From an uncultured Clostridia bacterium (GTDB lineage: Bacteria > Bacillota > Clostridia > Christensenellales > UBA1242), in assembly GCA_947630745.1 (NCBI GenBank), contig CANRIT010000006.1, positions 1 through 64,000 on the forward strand: a stretch of DNA of 64,000 bases, in the 5' to 3' direction. Both the position numbers and the translations under genes were made by a program. The notes under the pieces are model-generated. The model saw only the letters and a program-made list of their open reading frames with translations, did not search any database and was not told where the DNA came from. Positions 20,107-31,900 of the stretch are shown here, in pieces; positions within the stretch are counted from its first letter, which is position 1; each line of letters begins with the position of its first letter.

Positions 20107-20189
20107 TAAAATAACTAAAATTTTAAAAAAATTATCAAAATTTGCATGTTTTTTGCCTTAATTTTGTTAATTTTTAAAAAATTTTAAAA

Positions 20190-20219
20190 AAATTGGCAGT
20201 GCGCCAACTTTTTTTTTGT
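20190..20219 (-). terminator. intrinsic terminator of the 20224 paralog
   Basis: TTGGC-AGTGC-GCCAA with poly-A/T flanks. Confidence 0.65.
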
Positions 20220-20223
20220 TGTT

Positions 20224-20865
20224 TTATTTTAGATTGTTTAAATTATAATTTTCATCTAAGTCATTAAAGTCTACAAAAGTGGCTGAAATTTCTTTTGTGT
20301 AATTGTTATATTCTTCACGCGCGGCTTCAATTTTTTCTGCCTTTCTTTTTGCTGCCTTTTTAATTAATTTTTGAATGTAGTTTGCCCCAAAATTTTGCTT
20401 TAACAATTTATGCCAAGCAGTGGTTAAATTTTTGTCTTCATACTTAGCGTAATCTTTTAGTCCAGTATCAACATGATGACCATAAATATTTGTGACCTTA
20501 TCCAAAAGATTATTCAAATACAGCCAACTAAATTTGTATGCCCGCTCTTCTGTAAAAAGATAAACATCTTTGCAGCCATCCACACCCAAAATTGCGGTAA
20601 CATTTCTATCCCCTTCACTTATATATCCGCCAAAAAGTGAAAGGTTTGCTGCCGTTTTATCTTCCATAGCCGATTTTAACAAGTCAATAATCTGTTTTGC
20701 AAGTTTGACATTGGCAATCATCTCCACCCCATTAATGTTTTCAACAATCTGCTTACCTTGCCAATTTTGCCCCAAGGCTTGAACAATCCGCTCATCATCG
20801 CGGAAAGCAAAGCCGTATTTGCCAAAATATTGCACCATACTTACAAATTTTATAACCTTATCCAT
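20224..20865 (-). CDS. uncharacterised protein, paralog 4 of tandem cluster
   Basis: Start trimmed to MDKVIK (SD GGAGG); shared C-terminal W..LL...G.NYIQKLI..A.RK....A...Y..Y. Confidence 0.75.
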   Translation of the reverse strand: MDKVIKFVSMVQYFGKYGFAFRDDERIVQALGQNWQGKQIVENINGVEMIANVKLAKQIIDLLKSAMEDKTAANLSLFGGYISEGDRNVTAILGVDGCKDVYLFTEERAYKFSWLYLNNLLDKVTNIYGHHVDTGLKDYAKYEDKNLTTAWHKLLKQNFGANYIQKLIKKAAKRKAEKIEAAREEYNNYTKEISATFVDFNDLDENYNLNNLK

Positions 20866-20918
20866 TTTTCCTCCATGCGCTTTATTATCGCACAAAATGC
20901 AAAACTTGTCAATACCTA

Positions 20919-20941
20919 AAAAAATTGGCATCAAGCCAACC
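20919..20941 (-). terminator. terminator-like hairpin of the 20944 paralog
   Basis: TTGGC-ATCAA-GCCAA next to A tract; same arms as the hairpin at 20193. Confidence 0.55.
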
Positions 20942-20943
20942 TT

Positions 20944-21492
20944 TTATTTAACATTTTTGTTGTCTTCTTTTAAATCTAAGTCATCAAACTTTTTGGTGTA
21001 TTCGCTAAATTCTTGTTGCGCGGATTTTATTTCTGTTTCCATTTTTCGCTGCGCATTTGCAATCATCTTTTGAATGTAACCCGTGCCGTACTCGTTTTTT
21101 AAAATTTTAAGCCATTTAAAAGACAAACTTAAATCTTCTCGCGTTTTTACAACCGTGTCGTAAACGGTATATGACCAATAAACCGAATCTTCAGTAAGGT
21201 AAAGGCTGCGAAATTTGGTCACCATGTTAACGGCGGGGATGCACTCATCTTCATTTTGCAACACACCCACGGTTATCTGCTCTGGTTCAAGCTTGTCGCC
21301 AAATTCGTTTTTAAGCGTCTCAGCAAATTTTTTCACACACATTGGGTCGGCAATAAATTCGCAGTCCAGCATATTGGCATTTATCCAATGATCACGCTGG
21401 CGCGCATTAGCAAGCAGAATTTGGGCTGTTTCTTTTGTTAAGGTGTCAAATTTATCTTGAACCATTCTGTATCTCAGCGGTTTATAATTCAT
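20944..21492 (-). CDS. uncharacterised protein, paralog 3 of tandem cluster
   Basis: Start trimmed to MNYKPL (SD GGAG); WLKILKNEYGTGYIQKMIANAQRKMETEIKSAQQEFSEYTKKF. Confidence 0.75.
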   Translation of the reverse strand: MNYKPLRYRMVQDKFDTLTKETAQILLANARQRDHWINANMLDCEFIADPMCVKKFAETLKNEFGDKLEPEQITVGVLQNEDECIPAVNMVTKFRSLYLTEDSVYWSYTVYDTVVKTREDLSLSFKWLKILKNEYGTGYIQKMIANAQRKMETEIKSAQQEFSEYTKKFDDLDLKEDNKNVK

Positions 21493-21515
21493 TATTTCTC
21501 CAAATGTTGTGACGA

Positions 21516-21989
21516 TTACGCGTTTAAATTTTTGCCATATTTCTTTGCCAAAATATCTTGCCAAAGTTTTGTTAAATCTTCATCTTGATAAATTTTTTTG
21601 TTTTGGTTCTCTTCGCCAGAAAAATATACTGTAAAGCATTTTGATTTGGTTAAGATTAAACCCGCCATTGTGTCGTCATCTTTCATGTAATTATGCCCAT
21701 AATAATATTGCATTACAAGGGCAATTTGTTGTTTATCGCCATTTGTTAAAATTGAAACATAATCGCCATTGCTGCCTTTGTTGATAATGTTTTCCTTTAC
21801 AAAAAACGCACGCACCAACTCATCCAATTCTTCTTTTAATTCCCTATAATCGCGGATAAAATTACATTCTTCAATTTCTTTATCAAGTACCGCCATTTTT
21901 TCAAGGGTTTGCTTATTTAAAAAATCTTGCCTACCTTCCCTTTTTCTGTAAACGCGTTGAAAATCGATGTTTTTAATAACTTTGTCCAT
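21516..21989 (-). CDS. uncharacterised protein, paralog 2 of tandem cluster (C-terminally shortened)
   Basis: MDKVIK start with GGAGG; ends LWQDILAKKYGKNLNA just before the conserved C-terminal helix of its neighbours. Confidence 0.7.
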   Translation of the reverse strand: MDKVIKNIDFQRVYRKREGRQDFLNKQTLEKMAVLDKEIEECNFIRDYRELKEELDELVRAFFVKENIINKGSNGDYVSILTNGDKQQIALVMQYYYGHNYMKDDDTMAGLILTKSKCFTVYFSGEENQNKKIYQDEDLTKLWQDILAKKYGKNLNA

Positions 21990-22041
21990 AAAATCCTCCA
22001 TACGTAGTTATTGTACCACATTTTTTTTAAAATTGTCAATA

Positions 22042-22566
22042 TTAATTATTGTTTAATTCTGCACTAATTTCCGCTTCAACCAATTTTGACATGTAGTCGT
22101 TGTATTTTTGTTCGACTTGTTTAATTTGCTGTTCCTTTCCGTTTTGCGCCATAATGGTCAGTTTTTGCAACAAGCCAATGCCAAATTTTTGTTTTAAAAT
22201 TGCCAGCCAGTCAATTGACATTTCCCTTTGCTCAGCAAAAATGAAATCACCTTGCATTATGTTTACCTTATCTATGCTGAACACAAACAATTGCTTGTGC
22301 GTGTTTATGCAAATTGCGGGGGTAAAACTAGATTTATCGTCAATATATCCGCCAAAAGTTTGCACAATAGGCTTGTTGTATTTTTCTTTAAACAGATTGT
22401 TAAGTTTGAAAAAATATCCCCTATCCATAATAAAATTAAAGCCATCAATTTGGTTTAAAATCTTATAGTAGTCCACCCCAGTGTGTGAAATAAACCAGCT
22501 GATTTGCCTGTTGATTTCCATCCTTCCCACATCTTGCAGATTGCTTATAACCTTTACAAATTTCAT
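22042..22566 (-). CDS. uncharacterised protein, paralog 1 of tandem cluster
   Basis: DWLAILKQKFGIGLLQKLTIMAQNGKEQQIKQVEQKYNDYMSKL shared with neighbours. Confidence 0.75.
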   Translation of the reverse strand: MKFVKVISNLQDVGRMEINRQISWFISHTGVDYYKILNQIDGFNFIMDRGYFFKLNNLFKEKYNKPIVQTFGGYIDDKSSFTPAICINTHKQLFVFSIDKVNIMQGDFIFAEQREMSIDWLAILKQKFGIGLLQKLTIMAQNGKEQQIKQVEQKYNDYMSKLVEAEISAELNNN

Positions 22567-22624
22567 ATTTCACCTAAAACTATTATAACATATATAAATA
22601 TTTTGTCAATACAAGTTAAAAAAT

Positions 22625-22653
22625 TTGATTTTGTTTTTTGTTTGTGATATAAT
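22625..22653 (+). promoter_or_regulatory. valS promoter
   Basis: TTGATT-N17-TATAAT with extended TGn -10; GGAG SD follows. Confidence 0.6.
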
Positions 22654-22677
22654 AAAAAGTATTAATTGGAGAATTTT

Positions 22678-25089
22678 ATGTTAGACAACAAGTATAATTT
22701 TAAAGAAAAAGAAGCAAAATGGAGTGCATTTTGGCAGGATAATGGCATTTATAAGTACAACAAAATTGCATCCCGCCCAACCTATTCAATTGACACTCCG
22801 CCACCAACAGTAAGTGGTGAGCTGCACATTGGGCATATCTCGGGCTTTACGCAAGCGGACATGATGGCAAGGTTTTATCGCATGCAAGGCAAAAATTTGT
22901 ATTTTCCGCTTGGTTTTGATAACAACGGACTTCCAACCGAGCTTTTGGTTGAAAAGCAAAAGAAAATTGCGGCGCACACCCTTCCGCGCGAAGAATTTAC
23001 CCGCATTGCGCTTGATTTAGTGGCAAGTTACAATCAAAGTTATCGCGATATGATTGAACGCGCAGGGATAAGTTGTGATATGAGTTTGGGTTATAACACC
23101 ATTGACAACCGCAGTCAAAAAACCAGCCAAAAAAGTTTTATTCGTTTGGCAAAAGACGGCATAGCATACAGAGAAGACAAGCCTAGCCCATGGTGCTGCA
23201 AATGTCGCACATCGGTTGCTTCTGCTGAGTTGGAGGACACCGAACTAAACAGCGTATTTAATTACCTTAACTTTAAATTGGTTGACGGCGGAACAATCCC
23301 TATTGCCACCACTCGACCAGAATTTTTGCCAGCATGTGTGGGGATATTTGTTAACCCAGAAGATAAGCGGTACAACAATTTGGTCGGTAAACTTGTAAAA
23401 GTGCCGCTGTTTGAAGAGCGCGTGGTTAAAATTTATGCGGACAGCAAGGTTGGCATTGACAAGGGTACGGGCATTGTTATGTGCTGCACATTTGGTGACC
23501 AAACTGACGTTGAGTGGTGGAAAGAGTATAAATTGGAGTTAAAGCAAGCCATTGACGATGGCGGGCGCATGACAGATATTTGCGGCAAATATGCGGGCAT
23601 GAAAAGCATTGATGCGCGCAACGCGGTTATTGAAGATTTAAAGTCAGCGGGATATATTTACAAACAAGACCCAATTGTGCACTCGGTTAAGGTGCATGAG
23701 CGGTGCAACACACCTATTGAATTTTTGTCTAAAAAGCAGTGGTTTATCCGCACTTCCACCCCAGAGTTAAAACAGATTTGGCTTAAACAAGGGGAAAAGT
23801 TGAATTGGCATCCTGCAAGCATGAAAGCGCGCTACGATGCTTGGGTGAACAACCTTAATCAAGATTGGAGCATTTCGCGGCAGAGGTATTTTGGTGTGCC
23901 TTTCCCAGTTTGGTATTGCAAAAATTGTGGCGAGCCTAGTTTTGCGGACGAAAATGATTTGCCAGTAAATCCGCTTACCAGCATACCAAAGCGCGCGTGC
24001 AAGTGCGGGTGCAATCAGTTTGAACCAGAGGCGGATGTTATGGATACTTGGGCAACAAGTTCGGTTACCCCACAAATTAATTGCAACTGGGCGGAAGATG
24101 AGGCTGAATGCAGCAAGCGTATGCCAATGGATATGCGTTTTGCTGGGCGCGATATTATAAACACATGGTGTTTGCGCACAATAATTAAAGCCTACTATCA
24201 TCAAGGCACATTGCCATGGAAAGATTTGTTTATTAACGGCTGGGTTATGGCGGACAAGGGGATAAAAATAAGCAAACATTTGGCAAACAGCAAAATGAAA
24301 CTTACCGATTTGTTGGATAATTATGGCGCGGATGTTATAAGATACTGGTGCGCAAACGGGGCTTACGGGCGCGATGTTATGTTTAGTGACGAGGGGCTTA
24401 AAGATGGCTACAAGTTGCTTAACAAATTGTGGAATGCAAGCAAATTTGTGCTAAGTTTCTTGTACGATTACAAGCCAAACAAGCCAGCAAAAATTTTGCC
24501 AATTGATTGCTATATCATGCAAAAATTTAACGAAACATACAAAAAAGTGATTGGGCAATATAGTCAAGTTGAAATGGGTTACGCAAAAACTGAGATGGAA
24601 AAATTCTTCTATTTCTTCTGCGACAACTACATTGAACTTGTTAAAAACCGACTTTATAAGCCAGAAATTTTTGGTGAAGAAGCAAAACAAAGCGCGCAAT
24701 GGGCGTGCTATAATGTGCTGTTAAATATGCTTAAAATTTTGGGCATTACCATGCCGTTTGTTTGTGAAGAAATTTATCAAGACTATTTTAGGCAGTTTGA
24801 AAAGACGGAGAGTATTCATTTGACTGTGCTGTCCCCTATTGATGTTGACGATAAACAGAATTTAATTGCTGACGGCGACAAGGTGGTGGAAATTGTGTCA
24901 AGAGTGCGCGCATACAAAAGCGAAAATAAATTAAGCTTAAAAACCGAACTTGATAAGATTGTTATTTGTGACAAAAATGTTGACTTTATTAAACAATGCG
25001 AAATGGATGTTAAAGCAGTAACTGGCGCACATGATGTGGAATATAAAACGGGCGAATTTGATGTTGAAGTTGGTAAAGTGATTGAATAA
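22678..25089 (+). CDS. valS: valine--tRNA ligase, archaeal/Rickettsia-like type
   Basis: HIGH motif GELHIGHISGF, FPLGFDNNGLPTE, internal CxxC clusters; ORF-track TTG at 22666 is part of the SD region, so ATG at 22678 used. Confidence 0.85.
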   Translation: MLDNKYNFKEKEAKWSAFWQDNGIYKYNKIASRPTYSIDTPPPTVSGELHIGHISGFTQADMMARFYRMQGKNLYFPLGFDNNGLPTELLVEKQKKIAAHTLPREEFTRIALDLVASYNQSYRDMIERAGISCDMSLGYNTIDNRSQKTSQKSFIRLAKDGIAYREDKPSPWCCKCRTSVASAELEDTELNSVFNYLNFKLVDGGTIPIATTRPEFLPACVGIFVNPEDKRYNNLVGKLVKVPLFEERVVKIYADSKVGIDKGTGIVMCCTFGDQTDVEWWKEYKLELKQAIDDGGRMTDICGKYAGMKSIDARNAVIEDLKSAGYIYKQDPIVHSVKVHERCNTPIEFLSKKQWFIRTSTPELKQIWLKQGEKLNWHPASMKARYDAWVNNLNQDWSISRQRYFGVPFPVWYCKNCGEPSFADENDLPVNPLTSIPKRACKCGCNQFEPEADVMDTWATSSVTPQINCNWAEDEAECSKRMPMDMRFAGRDIINTWCLRTIIKAYYHQGTLPWKDLFINGWVMADKGIKISKHLANSKMKLTDLLDNYGADVIRYWCANGAYGRDVMFSDEGLKDGYKLLNKLWNASKFVLSFLYDYKPNKPAKILPIDCYIMQKFNETYKKVIGQYSQVEMGYAKTEMEKFFYFFCDNYIELVKNRLYKPEIFGEEAKQSAQWACYNVLLNMLKILGITMPFVCEEIYQDYFRQFEKTESIHLTVLSPIDVDDKQNLIADGDKVVEIVSRVRAYKSENKLSLKTELDKIVICDKNVDFIKQCEMDVKAVTGAHDVEYKTGEFDVEVGKVIE

Positions 25090-25102
25090 AAACTTAATAA
25101 AA

Positions 25103-25137
25103 AAGACCTTCTATTTTAAATTTTAGAAGGTTTTTTA
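25103..25137 (+). terminator. intrinsic terminator of valS
   Basis: ACCTTCTA...TAGAAGGT then TTTTTT. Confidence 0.8.
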
Positions 25138-25308
25138 TTTGTCATCTTTATGTTTATAAATTTATTTTTAATTTAAATGATTAAACAAATAAGATAATTT
25201 TTTATATTACAATATTCGATAGATAATTTTGTTTTTATTTGTAAAATTGCAAAAAATTTTTATAAAAGTTTATAAATTTAGCTGTTTTTTAAGCGTTTTT
25301 TATGTTAT

Positions 25309-27193
<1,885 letters not shown>

Positions 27194-27294
27194 ACTACCT
27201 CCAAAAAAATTATAAACTTGCCTTGTTTGATTTTTACCAAAACATGTCATTTTTTGCAAAAATTAAAAAATTTTTATGCAAATTAACAAAAATT

Positions 27295-27320
27295 GAGTAA
27301 ATTTACATGGTTTTTTACTC
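27295..27320. promoter_or_regulatory. inverted repeat between divergent groES and the SPOR-like gene
   Basis: GAGTAAA-N12-TTTACTC; not a CIRCE consensus. Confidence 0.3.
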
Positions 27321-27414
27321 TTTTTAAGTAATTTTTTTAAAATTTTTTTATTTTTTAAATTCGCCGCTTTGAATTGCCTTTCATAATGCAGGCAAAAATT
27401 TAATATATTTTATT

Positions 27415-28125
27415 ATGGCATACGTTTACGATGACTACATCTATCAACAAAAAACAAGGCGCAAAACGGGTGGATTTTTTGCGCTTATAATTTTAGTTAT
27501 TTTGCTGTTTTGTTTGGCAGTTTTTTTAATACCTAAACGAAAAGAAAAACTAAATTTTTATTTTGTTGAACTGGGTAATTTTTTAAACTATAATCAAGCG
27601 TGCAAACTTAATGATGAGATAATTTCAAAACAGGGGGCGGGGTATATTTATTTTGATGGAAGTTATCATGTTTTGGCAAACTTTTATTACAAAAAAGATG
27701 ACGCACAAAAGGTGTGCGAAAATTTAAAATCGGATTATCAAAATGCGCAAGTTTTTACAATTGAACTTGACAATTTTAAAAAAATTAAATCCAACAAAAT
27801 TTTATCCGCTTTTTATTTTGCCACTGACAACTTTTTAAATCAACTATCCATTTCAAACATAAACTACGACAACGGGCAAGACAGTGTGCGCGTATACTCC
27901 ACCAATTTAAAGATTATTGGCGAAAGATACAAAAGCGAGATAGACGATTTTTTAAAAAATTTTTCGGACAAACAGCATTACAACATAATTAAAAATTGCA
28001 ACGAGATTTTGTCGCGCATCGATGAGTTTGACAAGATGTTTTCTTTAAACAATTTTAGCCAGCAGATAAAATACAACTCAATTGATATTGTTATTAAATG
28101 CTATCAAATTTTTGCTGAGTTTTAA
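27415..28125 (+). CDS. single-pass membrane protein with SPOR-like domain
   Basis: N-terminal TM; FYFVELGNFLNYNQACKLNDEIISKQGAGYIYFDGSYHVLANFYYKKDDAQKVCENL matches SPOR spacing. Confidence 0.6.
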   Translation: MAYVYDDYIYQQKTRRKTGGFFALIILVILLFCLAVFLIPKRKEKLNFYFVELGNFLNYNQACKLNDEIISKQGAGYIYFDGSYHVLANFYYKKDDAQKVCENLKSDYQNAQVFTIELDNFKKIKSNKILSAFYFATDNFLNQLSISNINYDNGQDSVRVYSTNLKIIGERYKSEIDDFLKNFSDKQHYNIIKNCNEILSRIDEFDKMFSLNNFSQQIKYNSIDIVIKCYQIFAEF

Positions 28126-28512
28126 CTATTTGTTTGAATTTTTGTTTGCTTTGCCCTCTTTTATCACCATCACCGCTTGATAGATTGCAAGGCAAATTAA
28201 AAACACGGCAAACATTTTTTTTAGCACGCCATTGCTAAGTTTTACTGCCAACAACGCACCCAACAAACTGAACGCACAGCCAACAACTGCCAATAACCAA
28301 GTTTGCTTAAATTTTACCAACTTATGTTTTATGTGGATAATAAGTGCAAGCACGCTCATAGGCAAAAAAGCAATTAAATTTATCCCCTGTGCGGCAAGTT
28401 GTTTAAAGTGCAAAAATATGGTTAAAATGGGTATGGTAAGTGTGCCTCCACCCATGCCCATACCAGCCACAATTCCACCAAGAACTCCCGCAAAAATCTG
28501 CCAAAAAATCAT
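28126..28512 (-). CDS. TauE/SafE-family permease, half-length subunit
   Basis: GVLGGIVAGMGMGGGTLTIPIL motif; 128 aa. Confidence 0.8.
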   Translation of the reverse strand: MIFWQIFAGVLGGIVAGMGMGGGTLTIPILTIFLHFKQLAAQGINLIAFLPMSVLALIIHIKHKLVKFKQTWLLAVVGCAFSLLGALLAVKLSNGVLKKMFAVFLICLAIYQAVMVIKEGKANKNSNK

Positions 28513-28517
28513 ACGCC

Positions 28518-28880
28518 CTACCTAAACAAAAGCACTATTCCGCTTAGTGCCATAAAAAACACAAAAAATCCTTTTAGCGCCTTGTTTTTGATTTTGTTAA
28601 GCAAAAGCGCGCCCGCAACTCCGCCCAAAATTATGCCAACAATAACGGGCCAGCCAGTTTTAAAGTCGATAGAATTGTTGCTCATATACACAATGGTGCT
28701 AACCAAACTTATTGGCAAAATTACAAAAAGTGCGGTGGCTTGCGCTTGTTTCTGCTCCATTTTAAACAGCTTGTTTAACACTGGAACAACAATCATTCCT
28801 CCCCCGCCGCCAAAAAATCCGTTTATTATGCCAATTATCGCGCCAAACAAAAGGATATGTATTTTTTTTACCTTTTTCAT
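28518..28880 (-). CDS. TauE/SafE-family permease, second half-length subunit
   Basis: GIINGFFGGGGGMIVVPVL; start trimmed to MKKVKKIHILL (the longer ORF runs antisense into the 28978 gene). Confidence 0.8.
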   Translation of the reverse strand: MKKVKKIHILLFGAIIGIINGFFGGGGGMIVVPVLNKLFKMEQKQAQATALFVILPISLVSTIVYMSNNSIDFKTGWPVIVGIILGGVAGALLLNKIKNKALKGFFVFFMALSGIVLLFR

Positions 28881-28977
28881 GCTGATATTATTTACATTTT
28901 GTTTAAAATTTATTTGCTTTTTTTTATTTATTATATTATAATTGTTTTGATTAACGGAATAATTATTACGAGGTTGT

Positions 28978-31900
28978 ATGAAAGTTAAAAGTTTTACAAA
29001 ATTTAAACGCATTTTTTTGGTGTTGCTTTTGGGCATGCTTATGTTTGCTGCAAACCTTGGCATATTTGGCATTTTGCGTCCAGAACGCCGCGTTTTTGCT
29101 GCAAGCGATATTTCTAATGGCGAATTCAATCCGCCAAGCAGCAACAGCACAAACCACACCGCACCTTCTTCTTCCGACTATGTAACCACTGTTTCTAGCG
29201 ACACAGTGCGTGTAACTTCGGGGATTGTAAACTTAAATTCGGCTGAATACAACAAATATCCAAAGCGCAATTCGGGTACAACCGACCAGTATGTGCTTGC
29301 AATAAGCAGCACAACCAAACGCACCCTTAAAGCGGAAAATGGCGACCCTGTTGAGGTGGAAGAATCGCGCCCAACCAATTTTGGTTACAAAACCGCGTAT
29401 TCAATCACACTGCAAAAAAATAGGTATTACAAATTTAGCATCTCTGCCTACACTTCAAACCGCAACGGCATTGGCAAAATTGCCCTTTTAAATGCCGATG
29501 ATGGCGACAGCGTGCTGGTTGAAAAATCCGCAATTGTAACACCAAACAACCTCTGGCAAGACTTTTATTTGCTGGTTTCCACCACCGATGTTGAATATAA
29601 CGTTAAGTTTGCAATGTACTTGCAAGGCGAAGGCGTAGTGCTTTATGATAGTTTAAAGTTTGAAACAATTGACAAAGCCGCTTTTGATGCCGACTGCAAA
29701 AACACCTATCAAAGCGCGTATTTTGCTGACGAGTACACTTTTGACAAGCGCATTGAATCAACCGATTTAAGCTTTGTTGGCAGCACAACCCAAGCGGGTG
29801 CAGAAAATGGCGCGCTTAAAGTCAGCCTTAACAAAACCACCACAGTTGGGGATATTGTTGGCTCACAACTTGAAATTGAACGCAACATCCTTTATAGGAT
29901 TAGCGTTTACGCTAAAGCGGTTAATTTAAGCGGAAAGGTTGAATTGCAACTTGCACCTAAGGATGAAGACGAGCCGGACAGCGCGGATGTAACCAGCTTA
30001 TCGATAACAAACTCGCAAGACGAACAGGGTTATGAATTTTACCTTCACGGTCACCCACTTGAGGCAAAAAACTATATATTTAAACTTTCTTGTGACAACG
30101 CAAGCGGGCAGGTTTATATAAGCCACATTGTTATAAATTATTGTGACGACAACCAATTTTCTAACGCAAGCGCGGGCAGCACACTTGCAAAACTTGATTT
30201 GGCAAGCAATTTTGCAAACGACACTATCTCTTCCAACTTTGTAAGCAACGGCACTTTTAACAGCGGAAAAGTTAACGATTCAAAAAATCCTTATCCGCTT
30301 AGTGCAAACAATTGGACGGTTATAACCGACCAGCAAAATTCGATTGCAAACGCGCAACATTATGGCATTGTAAACCTTGCTGACAAGGCTAAAATGCAGG
30401 AAAAGGGTCAGATTTTTGCCCCAACTTTGCCAGAAACCGACCCAATGGGTCAACAAGGCAACGTGCTTATGCTCTACCCCGCTGCTGGAACTTTGTCGTA
30501 CATTGGTCCAACAAACAGCGTATCAAGCGGATATTTTAAATATGTGCTTAACATACGCACGCAAAAAGATGCCACGGTTGAGCTTATTTCCACCAACAGC
30601 AATGGCGAAATTGTGCTTTTGTCAAAAAAGGTGGAAGGCGCACAGTTCTGGTCAAGCAGCAGCGGATTGGTGTTGTATGGTCGCGCGGGATATGCAAGCA
30701 ACGATGTTTGCCTTAAAATAACAGCAGCCAACAACAGCACCACCTTTGTGGATGAAGTTAAATTTTATAGCAATGTCAGCGAAGAAGAATTTAACAGCGC
30801 GCAAAACAAGGCGGATTTAAAGGTATTTTTAAATAAAGATTTGTATTCGACATCAAATGTTGAGCTAAGCGTTGTTGACGCAGCCAACTATCGGTTTGAA
30901 AACGAATCAGTTATGTCCACACTTAACGAACAAGCAGCAACATGGGAAGATAAAATGGCGCTTGAACTTAGGCAGTCACAAGCACAAGCGGGCAAAATAA
31001 CTTCTAGTTTGGGCTACGCGTTTGAAAATGGGAAATATTACAAATTATGTTTTGAAGTGTACACCAATTTGATGGAAGTTAGGCAGGGCGAATACGATGG
31101 CGATTACGGGCTTAACATAAGCTTGTCTGGGTTTAATGATAACGCGATTGCAAATGTGGTTACGGATAGATTTGTCACCTACACCTTCTTTGTAAACGCA
31201 ACCAACTCCACCACATCCTACCTTACTATCGAAATGGGCAACAGCGATGTTTTCTTGTCGGGGGAAGCGTATATTGGCAACTTTAAGTTTGAAGATGATT
31301 TGACCGAGCAAGAGTTTAAAATGCAATCGTCAAACAGCACAACAAAGGTTTTAACCACCCCAGCGGAAGAAAATGATGACAATAACGACAATTCAAGCAG
31401 CGATGACGAAAAAGAAGATACCAAAACCCCAATCAACTGGAACGCACTAATGTATGTTATTTCTTCAATTATATTTGGCGTGGCACTTATTATTGCCATT
31501 ATTGGCATTGTGCTTAGAAGGGTTAAATTTAAAAAGCCAGTTAAAAAATCCAAAAACGAATACGACCGCAACAAAACGGTTTCCAAACAATATTATGCGC
31601 GCAAGGCAATTGAACTTAAAGAAGCTAAACTTGCCGAACTTAATGCCGAACTTAAATCGCTGACTGAAGAACGCAGCAAGTACGAAGATAACTACAAGGC
31701 GGATTTATCAAAATTGCGTGAGGCTAAAATTAGGCGGGCGGACAAGGCAGAAATTGGCAGGTTGGAAAAAGAGTTGAAACAAAATCAAAAGGCATCCGCA
31801 TCAATTGGCGTGTCGATTGCGCGTGTGGAAAGCGATATTGATTATGTAAATTCTGCTTCGTTTATAAATGCGGTTACCCGCCAGTTGGAAAATGAACAGC

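Noticed and set aside
28881-29159. N-terminal extension of the TauE/SafE ORF
   Set aside because: Extends antisense across the start of the 28978 gene; the internal ATG at 28880 fits the family start.
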